From: Thozetella sp. PMI_491
Taxonomy: Eukaryota; Ascomycota; Sordariomycetes; Chaetosphaeriales; Chaetosphaeriaceae
Reading direction: 5' to 3'
Length of the DNA: 64,000 nucleotides
Assembly (NCBI GenBank): GCA_021432635.1
Contig: MU270081.1
Span: forward strand, 202,942-266,941
Shown piece after piece: positions 23,596 to 34,445 of this stretch. Position numbers and translations under genes: made by a program. How positions within the stretch are numbered: position 1 is the stretch's first letter; each line of letters starts with the position of its first letter. The notes beneath the pieces are model-generated. The model saw only the letters and a program-made list of their open reading frames with translations, did not search any database and was not told the origin of the DNA.

Positions 23596-25994
23596 TTCGA
23601 AGACGAACGGAGCAGGATTCGCGCAGCAACTCTGCACAAGAATACAGACCTTAGTCTTTCGGAAAAGCCACGTATCGTGTTTCCTGGCCCCTTTTGAACT
23701 GTTTTTTTGGGGGGCATTTGCAGTCGTGGCTGCAAAGAATTGGACTGGCAAGTTGCAGGCCTCCAGAGGCGCAAGCCATAATGAGTGGCCAAGAACGCCT
23801 TGCGCTTGTCTGCCTATAGGCGGCCGCTTTGGGCGTTTCAGGTTGAATCAGCCGCCCTGGCTCTGGTGGCCAGGGCGTGATTCAGGGGCCAGGCGCGCGT
23901 TACTTTGCGCCTTGCCTAAAACCTGGAGCGGTCCAATTCATCAAGTCAATGACATGCAGAGCACAACCCGACTTCAAGCCCCCTGGCTGACTCGTATGTT
24001 TTATGAGGCTCAATTGTCGCGCTGCCTAGGTATTTGGCTGGAAACATGCATCTCGGTTGCTCCAGCCCAGCAGCAGGCATGCAAATGAACTTTGCTAGAC
24101 ACCGCGCTTGCCTATTCCTGGAGTGCAGTGCACCTACCTTAGCGGCGGACTTTTGCCATGCACGAAAAGTACACCGTCAACTTCCGAACCAAGCTCGAAA
24201 CCAACTTGCCACCAGTTGTTATTCACCCAATTAGGTCTTCCGGTCTCAATGCAGGAGACGACTCAACTCATTCAAAATATCAAAGGAATCTAAGGCAGGA
24301 TGAAGCGAATATCAAGATTGAGTATCCAGTAGCAGAAATCATGAGGTCGTGGTCCGTGAACCGTAAAATCCCGGTGAAAAGCATGATCAACAGTTTCTGC
24401 GAATGTGATCTTACACACTACAGCAGACCTGATAATCAACCATTCCCACTTGGCTCATATTGGCAGCTGGCCCTCAACAGACTACCTTGGATACGGAGGG
24501 ATATGTCGCCAGTAGCTGCACCTAAGGCAAAGGTGGCCGGCTAACGGAAGGAGATGCCCATGAGGGAGAAGAACTGAGAAGTTGTCCAGCTAATAGACCC
24601 TTCATCTTTAACTCTCGAGCTTTGTAACCTAGCTCCTAGGGATAGTTCGCATCCTCACAACGTCATTCCCGTAGTATGACGGTATGGCTTGTCTTGGCAT
24701 GGTCCCTTCAGCCCGCTGCCAGCTACATGTGGCAGCCAATATAGGACGAGCATTTCGAGCATTGACATGGCTTTCACGATCGGCTTTCATAGGCCCTTGC
24801 TGTATGTGGCTTGAAATGCCGGTTGGTGTGGTGAATCTAGATCGACGCGGCACTTCCCGCCTCGTCTCCCCAATTTGACGGAGGTGTCTAACACCATTTT
24901 CCGATGCTAAGACCCAAGTGGTATGCATGGCGATTACGTTGGGCGTCTACCGCCGTCTACATAGTACGAGGCAATCTTTGGGTGCCGGCTCACTCAGACG
25001 GGATAAGCCACGAGCCCTCCAAGAGACAAGGACAAGCGTGGAGCCGCAAGATTGGTTCTATCTATAATCTACGATTTCTTCGCGTCTAAAAATGCCGGAA
25101 ATGACCCCCAAAGACTCTGGTGCTGGGATGTTCCTTGTTCTCCTGCGAAAATGTAGTTACTGTACGGTTCTAAAGACCAAGCGACTGTGTTGGCGTCGCT
25201 TCCGGCCGTGCCCAGCATTTCGATGGTCCGCGGGGTTGCAGTGCCTTGCAGCTATCCCGAACTTAAAAATGCTGCTCGGAGAGACTCATGATGCCGCCCC
25301 AACGGTCAGCGGCTGACGCTATTGGCTAGACACTGCACAGCCTCCCTGTGGTGCTCCTGACAAAGTCTCGACAAACCTACCGCGCCTCACCACGATACCC
25401 ACACGGCGCAAGCAGAAGCAGCAATCCTGCCTCTCAGCGCCCGCGCCCGCTGTGTCCCGTGAGCAGTTGGGCCGTTCTAGCCTATTTTGGGACTTGTCGA
25501 CCACACGACTCGGGCGAGACGCGGGAGGCTCAAGACAGGATGGGCCACGCCGATGACAAAGACTACGGAAATTCGCACCTAGATGAGATGCAAACTAGCC
25601 CTAAAAGAGCCTACCAATGCGAAGCACAGGCGCCGGAGCAGCATCGCGCGGCCTACCGGCGCCGGCACCGTCATGGTTATCTCACGTCTACGTACCCGAT
25701 GTAGCAACCGGCCTCACCTTACCTGGCGCCTGCACGCAAGGACTGGGGGTTCACAAAGCCCTCTGAGCGCCACCTGGTGATGCTGGGACCAATTACGGTC
25801 CTGAGCTAGCCGTCTCACCCATGGGCTCCGGGTGTTGAGCTTCCGCATCGGCGGTAGCCACGGCCCTGTACGGCAATCGACGTATTTTGTCTGCGGATTT
25901 ATATATATGTAAACCAGCAACCCGCTCCCCTCCCAGATCGTACCCCCCTATACCCGTGCTTGTGTGTGGCTGCTGTCCTCTTACCGGTTTCATC
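23596..25994. other. Intergenic stretch of about 2.4 kb, no gene seen
   Basis: The best frame, 24158-24544 plus (128 aa), has no recognisable motif and no support. The composition is more AT-rich around 24000-25100. The right end contains the promoter of the cupredoxin gene. Confidence 0.4.
25900..25908 (+). promoter_or_regulatory. TATA-like element of the cupredoxin gene
   Basis: TATATATAT lies about 87 nt upstream of the ATG at 25995, a usual distance for a fungal TATA element plus a short leader. Confidence 0.45.
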
Positions 25995-26714
25995 ATGAAG
26001 TTCCTCGCCCCCTTCGCATTGGCTGCGTGTGCCTCAGCGGCCATGATCCGCATCGATGTTGGCCAGAGCGGCCTCACCTTCACGCCGAGCACGGTCAACG
26101 CGTCCACGGGGGACATCCTCGACTTCCACTTCCACGCCATCAACCACAGCGTCGTCCAGGGAGACTTCAACAACCCCTGCAAGCCCATCCAGACCGGCGG
26201 CTTCTTCTCTGGGTTCATGCCCACCAGCAGCGGAGAGAATGTGAGCTTCGCTGTGCTATGGGATGCTTACTGCTGAAGAGCAGATGTTGGGCCCGCGCTG
26301 ACCGCCTCGCAGGCGAACACATTCCAGGTCCAAGTCAACTCGACGGATCCGATCTTCTTCTACTGTGCCCAGAACACCCTCACCCACTGCAAGAGCGGCA
26401 TGTCGGGCGCTGTGAACCCAACCTCGGGCCAGACCCTTGCGGCATACCAAGACAAGGCCAAGTCTGCGGACACGGCCGTCAGCCCGGCATCGGTGTTCGG
26501 AGGTACCATTGTCAGCTCGGGTACCACCTCCCCCTCGTCCTCGTCCACGGGCTCTGCCCCTGCGGCCTCGTCTAGCTGCCCAGCTCCCAAGAGCGGTGGT
26601 AGCGGCGGATATCGTCGTCGGGACACCGCCTGCCCTAGCGCAGCGTCAAACGGAGCTGCTGTCTCCATTGTTGCTGTTCTCGCCGCGGTAGGAATGGCCA
26701 TGATGATGGTCTAA
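25995..26714 (+). CDS. GPI-anchored cupredoxin-like extracellular protein
   Basis: Two exons, 25995-26240 and 26313-26714, give 215 aa. The intron has GTGAGC, CTGAC and CAG. A signal peptide (MKFLAPFALAACASA) is followed by a cupredoxin fold. Type-1 copper ligands are visible as His in AINHSVVQ, then Cys, His and Met in FFYCAQNTLTHCKSGM. After about residue 150 comes a Ser/Thr/Pro linker. The protein ends in a hydrophobic tail (VSIVAVLAAVGMAMMMV) behind small residues, as in GPI-anchored wall proteins. Such fungal plastocyanin-like proteins are cell-surface electron carriers or copper binders, often induced in development or infection. The specific role is unknown. Confidence 0.85.
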
Positions 26715-27486
26715 GAAGATCGTTCTATGCAAGAAGTACTTGGTTGTATGGTAAATCGTTACTAATGGGGCAAAGTGGACGAGCCGTAATCAACAGAAGT
26801 TCGAGGCTTCGTACCTTGGCCCCGCGGTCTGGCTTAGAATGGTTCTGGCAAGTTCATTCTACCCGTTTGTTCTCCAACATATGTACGCTAGTCATAATTC
26901 ATGAATTGCATTCAAGGCTATCTAAACCCCGCTAGAAGCCGGCACTCGTGGCGCCCGCAATGTCAAGATCTGTTTTCAGCGAAAATCCGCAATGCCGCAT
27001 GGGTCATCGAGCTACCAACAATGGCCAGTGAAGTGTTCTCATATGCTATCCTTCACGGATGAATGTGTCCAATGGCCTGCCTTTTACCGTCGTCATGCAG
27101 TCAATACCAGCGGTTGCTGTCTGCTGCCATCACCGACACAATCGTTTCCAAGAGCGCGAGGCCATGTGCTGCACCTCAACCTGCTTGAAAATCCCAGTGT
27201 TGGGGCTCCTGCTGGGGCTCCACAGGGATTGCGATAGTGCGGCGTGGCGATGTCGGGTTTCTCAAGAAGTGCTCTTTTTTCTATCTATAGCATCGTTTTA
27301 GAAAGAAGGGGAGTATAAAAAAACAGTATGATCTATACATGTAAGGACCCCAAAATCCAGCCCGTCAGCGCCGACTCCAACGCTCGAGGCCCCATCGATC
27401 CCTTTAGGGGCGTGCGAATAGTCTATGCTCCTCTCTGTGTGTGTGCCCTCCCAGCCAATGATCACAACCTGCACCAACCCAGACTC
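26715..27486. other. Intergenic, 3' ends of two convergent genes
   Basis: This lies between the stop codons of the cupredoxin gene (+) and the NAD(P)-binding protein gene (-). I see no gene, RNA or repeat. Short frames at 26992-27301 are unsupported. Confidence 0.45.
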
Positions 27487-28347
27487 CTAGAAGGGTAGTC
27501 TTGGCCGAGAGCTACTGCGCTTCTGATCTAGCCCTTTCAGCCTCCGAAACGTGGAGTTCTCGATCACGGGAAAGTCGCCCAGCTTCTCGACGTCGCTGTC
27601 GGCCGCGAGCTGCTCGTCCCACCGGCCCATGGCGAGCTCGACCAAGAACTGCCCGAGCGGCCCGGTCGGGCTCCAGCTGCTCTTGGAGGTCGTCTTGCGG
27701 ATGGGCGCGAGCGTGGCCTGCATCGCGCTCTTGGCGATGCCTTGGGACGGCGCGTAGGGCTTGATGGCCTCGTGAGCCGCGCGGTCCACGAACCCCGGCC
27801 GCATCGTGCAGGCGTGGAACGACGGGTACTCCTTGCGCATGGCCGCCAGGATGGCCTCGGTCTCGCCCTTGATGCGGCCCGGGTTGCTCGTGAACGGGCC
27901 GGGCTTGAGCGTGGCCCCGGCGCACGAAATGTAGACGAACCGGAAAGGCCCGCCCCCGGGCGCCCGCGGCCAGAAGGCCTTGGCCGCCTCTAGCGCATAG
28001 TCCATGGTGACTTTGACGTACTCCCTAGGTTCACATCAGCCCCTGCAACAGCGCGGCCGAACCATGCGCAACCTGCGCGCTACTGACTCCTTGTTCACCT
28101 GGGCCGAGCCAATACCCAGCGCCCACACACACCCCGACGCGCCCGCCAGGTCCTTCAGGACGTCTGGGCCATAGTGCAAAAAATCTTGATGCAGGACGAG
28201 TTGTATGCGGGGGTCCTGGCTGTCCTGGGCCATCGGGACGGGCCGCCGGCTGATGATGGTGATTTTGGTGACGCCCTCGGCCTGGAGCATGGCGTCGAGG
28301 ACGGCCGAGCCGACCAATCCGGTCGCGCCCGCGAGTATGAGATGCAT
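27487..28347 (-). CDS. NAD(P)-binding Rossmann protein, HTATIP2-like atypical SDR
   Basis: On the minus strand exon 1 runs from 28347 to about 28073 and exon 2 from about 28024 to 27487, giving about 270 aa. The N-terminal LILAGATGLVGSAVLDAML is a Gly-rich Rossmann motif of the atypical SDR type (GATGLVG). It is followed by ITIISRRP. YISCAGATLKPGPF and TMRPGFVD sit where the Ser and the Pro-Gly motif lie in the NAD(P)-binding (HTATIP2/YwnB-like) family. The junction is ambiguous. A GTTGCG donor with TAG acceptor is in frame, and so is a GTAGCG donor (after NKES) with a GAG acceptor that gives NKES joined to YVKVTMDY. The substrate is unknown. Confidence 0.75.
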
Positions 28348-29136
28348 TGCGCCGTCGTTTCTCCCGGGGAGTTAGAGGGTATCGACCTTGGGCGGCGGCG
28401 GCGGCGGGGGGGGGGGGGGGGTCTTGTCCCTGCCGGCGTCCTGCGTATATTTGAGGTTTCCACAGTCGCGACCACGGCTAGGGTACACGAAGCTGCTGGT
28501 GGATTAGACAGCAGGGTGCACGGGCTGCAGGAGTCGGGGCCACTGCACTTCTGCGAGCGGCCAGTCCCAAGAAGCTCGAATTTCCCTTCCTGGCCGTGGC
28601 AGAGCCGTTAGAAGCATTTTAGCGTTTGGGGCAGTGCTCCAGCTACTGCTACGCACTCCAGCGCGCGAGCCACTGCTCGCGCGCGGCGCTGAGTGCGCAA
28701 AAGAGCCTTATGCTCCATTTCTTCGCCCCCCTTTGCGAGGGCTCTCGAGTTTCGTACCGTTCTGCGCTTGCAGGGGTGCGGCACAGATCGTCACTTGAAG
28801 CAGCACGGGAAAAAAGCATGAAATGAGCTTGTGGGGAACGCTTGCGCACCCGCCACGCGACCTACATAAGCCCGTCCACGGTCCACGTCTCCACACGAGC
28901 AGGGCTGTCATGGTCCGTCTTACTAGGCGCAACAGACCGCACGAATACGGACATGCGCCTACTTCTATCGGGGCAAACAAGGCCCTGTGCATACATATAT
29001 CACGAGACGTGCATATCACGAGCACGGCTGAGCAGGAGCAGGCGCAGTCGCCCCAAGGGAATGGTGTCTACATGCATTATCTATCGCGAGCCAATATGTA
29101 CAAAGGGGGTGGCCCGGGAAGGAGACTGGTCCTCGT
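28348..29136. other. Intergenic with a G homopolymer
   Basis: This stretch contains a GGC-rich run merging into 16 consecutive G (28406-28421) just upstream of the NAD(P)-binding protein gene, in its likely 5' untranslated region. No gene is apparent; the frames at 28174-28611 and 28823-29224 cross low-complexity DNA. Confidence 0.45.
28406..28421. repeat. G16 homopolymer
   Basis: A run of 16 G on the plus strand follows a (GGC)n stretch. It is prone to length variation and sequencing error, and is capable of G-quadruplex formation. Confidence 0.9.
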
Positions 29137-30141
29137 CTATGCCACGTTCGCAATATCCTGCGCGACGGTAGTAATGGAGGCGGGAGCGTCGGCGAAGGAC
29201 TGCCATCCCTTGGTGGTGAAGTAGAGGCTGTGCACGCCCCTCTCGACCACGCTCTTGATGGCGTCGGCCAGGGTGGCGGCATCGGCCGGCTTGCTGGAGC
29301 CCGATACCGTGTTGAAGCCGTGGACGAGGACCGACGTCTTGGGCCACAGGGTCTGGTCTGCGGGCAGGAAGGTGGTGGGGGACGAGCGCATCAGCGCCGC
29401 CGTGAAGGGCGTCCAACTGATGGGCTTGCCGATCGTGCCGCACTCGCCGTCGGGGTAGGGCACGTCGGTGTAGCAGGTCTCGGTGTTGATGACGGCATCG
29501 CCCAGGGTGAAGAGCTCGTACATCGAGGTGGTCACGGCCACGCCGGGGTTGAAGACCACCGAGTTCTGGGCGGCCGGGCGGCCGCTGGCCTTGAACTTGG
29601 AGTCGGCGTAGGACTTGAGGGTGCGGTAGCAGCTGAGCACGCTGCCGCTGGCGTCGTTCTGCGACGCCGTCTCGTCGAAGAAGATGCCGCTGACGCTGAT
29701 GTTGAACTGGCCGCCGACGCTGGCAGTGCCCCAGCCGGTGGCGTTGGTCGTGGTGGACCAGTGCGACCAGTTCTCGATGTCGGCCTGCATGGCGGCCATG
29801 GTGCGCGGCTCGGCCAGGGTGCAGCCCAGCGTGGAGACGTAACCGATGGTCTGCACGTTCTTGCGCGTGTTGAGCTTGTCGAGCGCCGTGACCCAGTCCT
29901 CGTTGAAGCCGTAGGGCTGGTCCTGGTAAGCGCCGCTGCTCCGGGCGGTCGGGCCGTTGTCGGGGTTCACCACGACGTAGAAGTGGAGGTCGGGGTGGGC
30001 GTCGGCCGCGGTGAAGAGGCCCTGCCAGCTCGAGTCGAGGGCACCCGTGCTGTCGAAGGTGGGGTACTTGTAGAAAGGCACCATGACGGCGACCTTGGCC
30101 GAGGCGGTAGCCGCGAGGGCCAGCGTGACGAAGCTCTTCAT
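29137..30141 (-). CDS. Secreted spherulin-4 family protein (GH135/Sph3-like)
   Basis: A single-exon protein of 334 aa. It begins with a signal peptide (MKSFVTLALAATASAKV) followed directly by the family's first strand, AVMVPFYKYPTFDSTGALDSSW. Other family features are LHFYVVVNPDNGP, VQTIGYVSTLGCTLA, VSGIFFDETASQND (acidic D-E pair at the expected active-site region), VVFNPGV and HGFNTVSGSS. This corresponds to the spherulation-specific family 4 domain. Characterised members (Sph3, GH135) are alpha-1,4-N-acetylgalactosaminidases acting on galactosaminogalactan. Activity on that polymer is inferred by family only. The downstream neighbour is the NAD(P)-binding protein, with no evident link. Confidence 0.85.
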   Translation of the reverse strand: MKSFVTLALAATASAKVAVMVPFYKYPTFDSTGALDSSWQGLFTAADAHPDLHFYVVVNPDNGPTARSSGAYQDQPYGFNEDWVTALDKLNTRKNVQTIGYVSTLGCTLAEPRTMAAMQADIENWSHWSTTTNATGWGTASVGGQFNISVSGIFFDETASQNDASGSVLSCYRTLKSYADSKFKASGRPAAQNSVVFNPGVAVTTSMYELFTLGDAVINTETCYTDVPYPDGECGTIGKPISWTPFTAALMRSSPTTFLPADQTLWPKTSVLVHGFNTVSGSSKPADAATLADAIKSVVERGVHSLYFTTKGWQSFADAPASITTVAQDIANVA

Positions 30142-30258
30142 GGCGGGCGAAGTTGGGGGGGGATTGATGCTTGCTTCTTGCGCTCAGATCTCGAAGGGTG
30201 TCGGTGCGAGAGGGCCTGCTACGAAAGAATGCGCTCAAGAATCCGGGTTGAGGCGCGA

Positions 30259-30273
30259 ATATATATATATATT
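30259..30273 (-). promoter_or_regulatory. AT-repeat / TATA-like element upstream of the spherulin-4 gene
   Basis: A 15-bp alternating AT run lies about 118 nt upstream of the minus-strand ATG at 30141. It could serve as the core promoter element. Confidence 0.35.
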
Positions 30274-32366
30274 ATGGCTCGGGTTGCTTCCGACCCCGAT
30301 CGCTTCGTGGAGTTGGGATCCTTCATGGCATGTTACATACTTAGTATAGAAGTTTGCCCCTGAATCCTTGGAGACTAGAACCCACGTGCGGGCCTGTTTT
30401 CCGCACCAATTCGCGGAGGACAGGGGGGTTGCAATGGGAAGCGCACGCATAAAATTTTGTAATAAGCCCGTAAAAATGCCCCTATGGAGGTAGGCACGAT
30501 CGCGAGGCCCGCTGCAACGACCCAACTGACTAGCGGCGGCATCCTACCCGCCCCTAGTGCGCCCCTAATAATGTTATACGTAAACCTAGTTCCCAATTAG
30601 TAGAACAAACTCGTCCCGGTCCATGTCAACAGGCAGTCTTGGCAACACTGCAATCTTGCTGCCTTTTTCCTGGTGCTGGTTTGCGCAAGGCATTGCGACC
30701 CAGGCCGCCTTCGTTGCACGACCAAGTGGTTGCTCCGAGTTTGCATCATCTGTTGCGCGGTAGGCATTAGAACTGGTTCTCATCGATGCGCCGAAAAGGA
30801 GGAAAAAAAGAAAGTATACCGAATACCCGAGAAATACGAACACGGAATCGCCTAGGCAGCCGCGAATGGCCAAGACTCTATTTGCTTACTCTGGCCGACC
30901 TAGTGTGCAGTGCCTACCGTCAAGGGAAGGGAACCTGGTGGAGTATTGAATCCGCAAGACTCACAATAGTAACGATCCAATTTGGCGGCCACTAGCAACT
31001 TTGCCGTTGCGACGCAACCCTTATAGACTGTATCCCGTAACCAGCTACTCGGGCTGAGCGGCTTCTTGCCCAAGCTTAGTCCTGCATTTAGCCGCGTATT
31101 GATCCTGGCCCTTGGCCCAAAACGGCCCTGAAGCATGTTTCTATTCGCAATTGGAGTCTGGTGCATATGCTGCTGTCCCATTTTTGGCTTGCCCATTTCG
31201 TAGGTCGGCGTAGAAATGGGTAGACCCATCGCGTCCGAAAAGGGGCATCCAAGCCAGCTCAGCCTCTATGCTAGTTCAGAGGGGTTTCTTGCCCCCTCCC
31301 CCCCTACTTCGATGTCCAGCGATCTGGGCCATCTCGGCCGATTGGCAGCCACCGAGGCCTTCGCTAACGGCTGGGCTACTGGAAGAAATGCACCCACGGT
31401 GAGCCAACCTGAGGTTGCGATTTGATCAAGGTAGAAAAAAAAGAGAAGAAAAAAGGACGAAAAGGACGGCAAAGACTGAGGGTGAAGCGCCTTGACCACT
31501 TTTGTCTTTTGTGGGACCGCCTCGGCGGGAGCTGAGAGCGCGGATTTATTAAATCCGGGCTTCGAGCAAAACCGATGTGCAATGCCGCGCGCAACAACTT
31601 TGCTCTCGGCATATTAGCATGTAGCCCCCAAAATCATGGATAAGCCAGGAATATTGGAACCGGAAGCTGGCTGATGGGCGTGTGCCCCATTCGCACAGAA
31701 GTTTCCTTGTGCACTTCTGGCACTCACTCTCGGGGCTGTTGGCGAGGACATGGCGCTGGCCGCTGGTTCGTGATCCACTTTGCCAGTCTCGAAAGTATGG
31801 CACCAGGCCATTACAATAGGGAGGGCTGCATAGCAGGAAGGCTCTGGCGGCGGAATGAGGCCTACAGATAGCGCTGCAAGTAATTATTTACTTATTTTTT
31901 TTAAAAAAAAATTCATACACATCTGCATCTCAATGCAAGCCAGATTGGCCAGCGGGATTGAAGACGTGGACTAAGGCACCTGGCACTTGAGGTCACTAAA
32001 CCAGTTCTCTTTGTCCTACATCTTTGTCGTGCAAGCGCCCAATTAGGACATAATAAGCCTCTCTCCGTCTCTCCCTCTCTTTTTATTGGCTCTCCGATCT
32101 CCCCGATAGAATGGCGACGGCCCGCATCCGCGGGCCCCGAAGGACTGACCAGCTCCCGCGCCGTGGCTGGAGCCCCCCGGATTTAACTCCAGCCCATACT
32201 GCCTCTCCACTAAATCGGTACACGGGCCAGCCACAGTGGACGGGCGGCCCCCGGGAGCCTAGCGAATCTCTCCAGCCATCGGATCTGAGCATATCCAGAA
32301 ATTCGAAGTCCGAATAGGTGCCAGGCACTCCAGACAACGGGATCGAGAGCGTGGCGTCATGGCAGC

Positions 32367-32373
32367 TATAAAA
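32367..32373 (+). promoter_or_regulatory. TATA box of the SDR gene
   Basis: A consensus TATAAAA lies about 115 nt before the ATG at 32488, preceding a C/A-rich leader typical of fungal genes. Confidence 0.55.
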
Positions 32374-32487
32374 ACCTTTCCGGCGTCGCCTCCATGGCAT
32401 CCCGGCTAAGAACACACACCATCCTGAATACCAACACCTTCACCATCGCCAGCAGTCGCACTACTCCATCTCACCACCGCTGCCGCC

Positions 32488-33549
32488 ATGTCCGCTCGCT
32501 CAGCCGCCAAGGGCGTCTCCGATGTCATCGGGGGTCGATTCATTACCCTGCCCATCCCGCAGGGAGACTTCAGCGGCCGGACCGTCATCGTGACCGGCTC
32601 GAACCAGGGCCTCGGCTTCGAGGCCAGCAAGCATCTAGTGCGGCTCGGTGTCGAGAGGCTCATCATGGGCGTGCGCACCATCTCCAAGGGTGAGGCTGCC
32701 CGGGAGGAGCTCCTCAAGTCGGCCGGGACCAAAACGCCCCCAATCATTGAAGTGTGGCAGATCGACATGGAGGACTACGAGTCGGTCAAGAGCTTCGCGG
32801 CCCGGGCGGCTGGGCTCCCGCGCCTCGATGCTCTACTGGCTAACGCCGGTCTGGCCAGCTCGACTTTCACCAAGGTGGCCGGGCACGAGCGGAATCTTAC
32901 CGTCAACGTTGTGAGCACCTTCCTCCTCTGCCTGCTCCTGGTCCCCAAGATGCGCGAGTCGGCCGCCGCCACGGGCGTCACGCCGCGCGTAAGCATCCCC
33001 AACTCGGCCCTGCACTACACTGCACCCATCAAGGAGCTCGACCCCAGCACCGAAATCTTCGCGACCCTAGACAATCCCGACAAGGCCAACATGGGCGCGC
33101 GGTACCCGCTCTCGAAGCTGCTCGTCATCTACATCATCCGGGAGCTGGTCAAGAGGTTAGAGCAGACCAAGGCGCCGACCGTTATCTTCAACACGCCCAA
33201 CCCGAGCTACTGCAAGTCCCAGCTGATGCGGGAGACGCCGGCGTCGCTCGGGGTGCGCGTCTTTGAGAAGCTGCTAGCCCGCGAGACCGAGGAGGGCAGC
33301 CGGACGCTCGTTGACGGGCTCAGCAAGGGCGAGGAGTCCAATGGGCAGTACCTCAACAACTGCCATGTCCAAGAGTGAGTCGCTGCTTTCCCACGCCCTT
33401 CGTTGATTACGACTCGGATTGCTGACATCGAGTACAGGCCGTCCTCCTCGGTTACCTGCGGCAAGGGGCCGGAGATCCAGAAGAAGGTCTTTGACGAGCT
33501 AATGGGCCACTTGGAGGCCATCTCCCCGGGCGTCACCAGCGTGCTCTAA
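32488..33549 (+). CDS. Short-chain dehydrogenase/reductase (retinol dehydrogenase-like)
   Basis: Two exons, 32488-33374 and 33438-33549, give 332 aa. The 63-nt intron has GTGAGT, CTGAC and CAG. The cofactor loop is TVIVTGSNQGLGFEASKHL (TGxxxGxG), an NADP-favouring Arg follows in LIMGVRT, and the structural NAG is in LLANAGLA. The catalytic Tyr/Lys are in YPLSK. The Ser strand reads RVSIPNSALHY, slightly unusual where relatives read V-x-V-S-S. The C-terminal NTPNPSYCKSQL corresponds to the N-P-G-x-C-K-T/S motif but has Ser in place of Gly. It would reduce or oxidise an unknown carbonyl or alcohol. The MFS gene follows 0.9 kb downstream on the same strand. Confidence 0.88.
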
Positions 33550-34445
33550 GCCCTGCGTCGGAAGTTTGGTTTGCACAGCCTTGTACTTTAATAGAATCTT
33601 GGGTCCGGAGGCGCTCTGTTTGGTGTACTTAGAATATGATATCCACCAGTCATAGTCGCAATAGAATTACTCTCCCATCATCAACCATCAGGCCTGTACG
33701 GTCATCCATGCAGTCCACTCTCGGTGCCTACTGCTTACAAGGGGTGCGGCGAGAAATATCAAGATTCAGGATAGTGCCAGCGTGCTCACCTCGCAGGATC
33801 CGGCCAGTGATATCGGGAGCGTGGGATAAACACAGCAAGGTCGGATGCGGCTGGCCCCCATACGAAGGCTTCTGGCGCTCAATGGAGATAAGAGTCGCGC
33901 CGTGCATTTTCAACCCAGTTGGACCCTGTCTCGTCGCGTGCACGTGTGGTAAGAGACGCCGAGAGCGGTTGATGCCTCGTGCCGGTCTGGGTGCACATCA
34001 TGTAGGAAGTTTGGGCCCAAATAGGGCTCATGACTCATTAGGCAGCCCACAATCTCCCTCGAGACCCTAGATATGTGACGTCGAGGTTGGAGACGACGGG
34101 GTTAGTCCCTAATAAATGGCCGAGGCGGACTTTATCAGCGGCTTGCCAAGCTAGTTGGTTGGCCGGCTCGGCACCGATGCGCGCCGAGGCGCACAATCTG
34201 GATCCACAACCACAACCAAGCGGTTGTTCGCGCATGCACTACGGCGAGAAACCCGAAAATCAAAGGGCGTCCGTCCGGCGTTGGCGGGTTTATTATCTTT
34301 TCAAGACGCGTCCGACAGTTGTGGCAAGTATCAGTGGCAAATATAAGGGCACGACTTGAAATCGAATTGCAATGGTATCTTGTTCGCGTTCCCAGTAACC
34401 CAAGTAACTCGCCCTTGGCTCCTGTCACTATTACTGTACAGCAAA
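33550..34445. other. Intergenic between SDR and MFS genes
   Basis: I see no gene. It would hold the SDR 3' end and the MFS promoter. Frames such as 33636-34070 have no motif or support. Confidence 0.45.

Larger units (their letters stand above)
30142..32487. other. Intergenic stretch of about 2.3 kb, no gene seen
   Basis: Divergent promoters lie at each end: TATA-like sequences near 30259 for the minus-strand spherulin gene and near 32367 for the SDR. A-rich homopolymers occur at 31434-31456 and 31897-31912. The open frames (for example 31010-31229, 32083-32415) have no motif. Confidence 0.4.

Noticed and set aside
24158-24544. Plus-strand frame of 128 aa
   Set aside because: Its composition is protein-like but there is no motif or neighbour to support it.
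29230-30363. Plus-strand frame of 377 aa
   Set aside because: Antisense shadow of the spherulin-4 gene, Gly/Val/His-rich with no motif.
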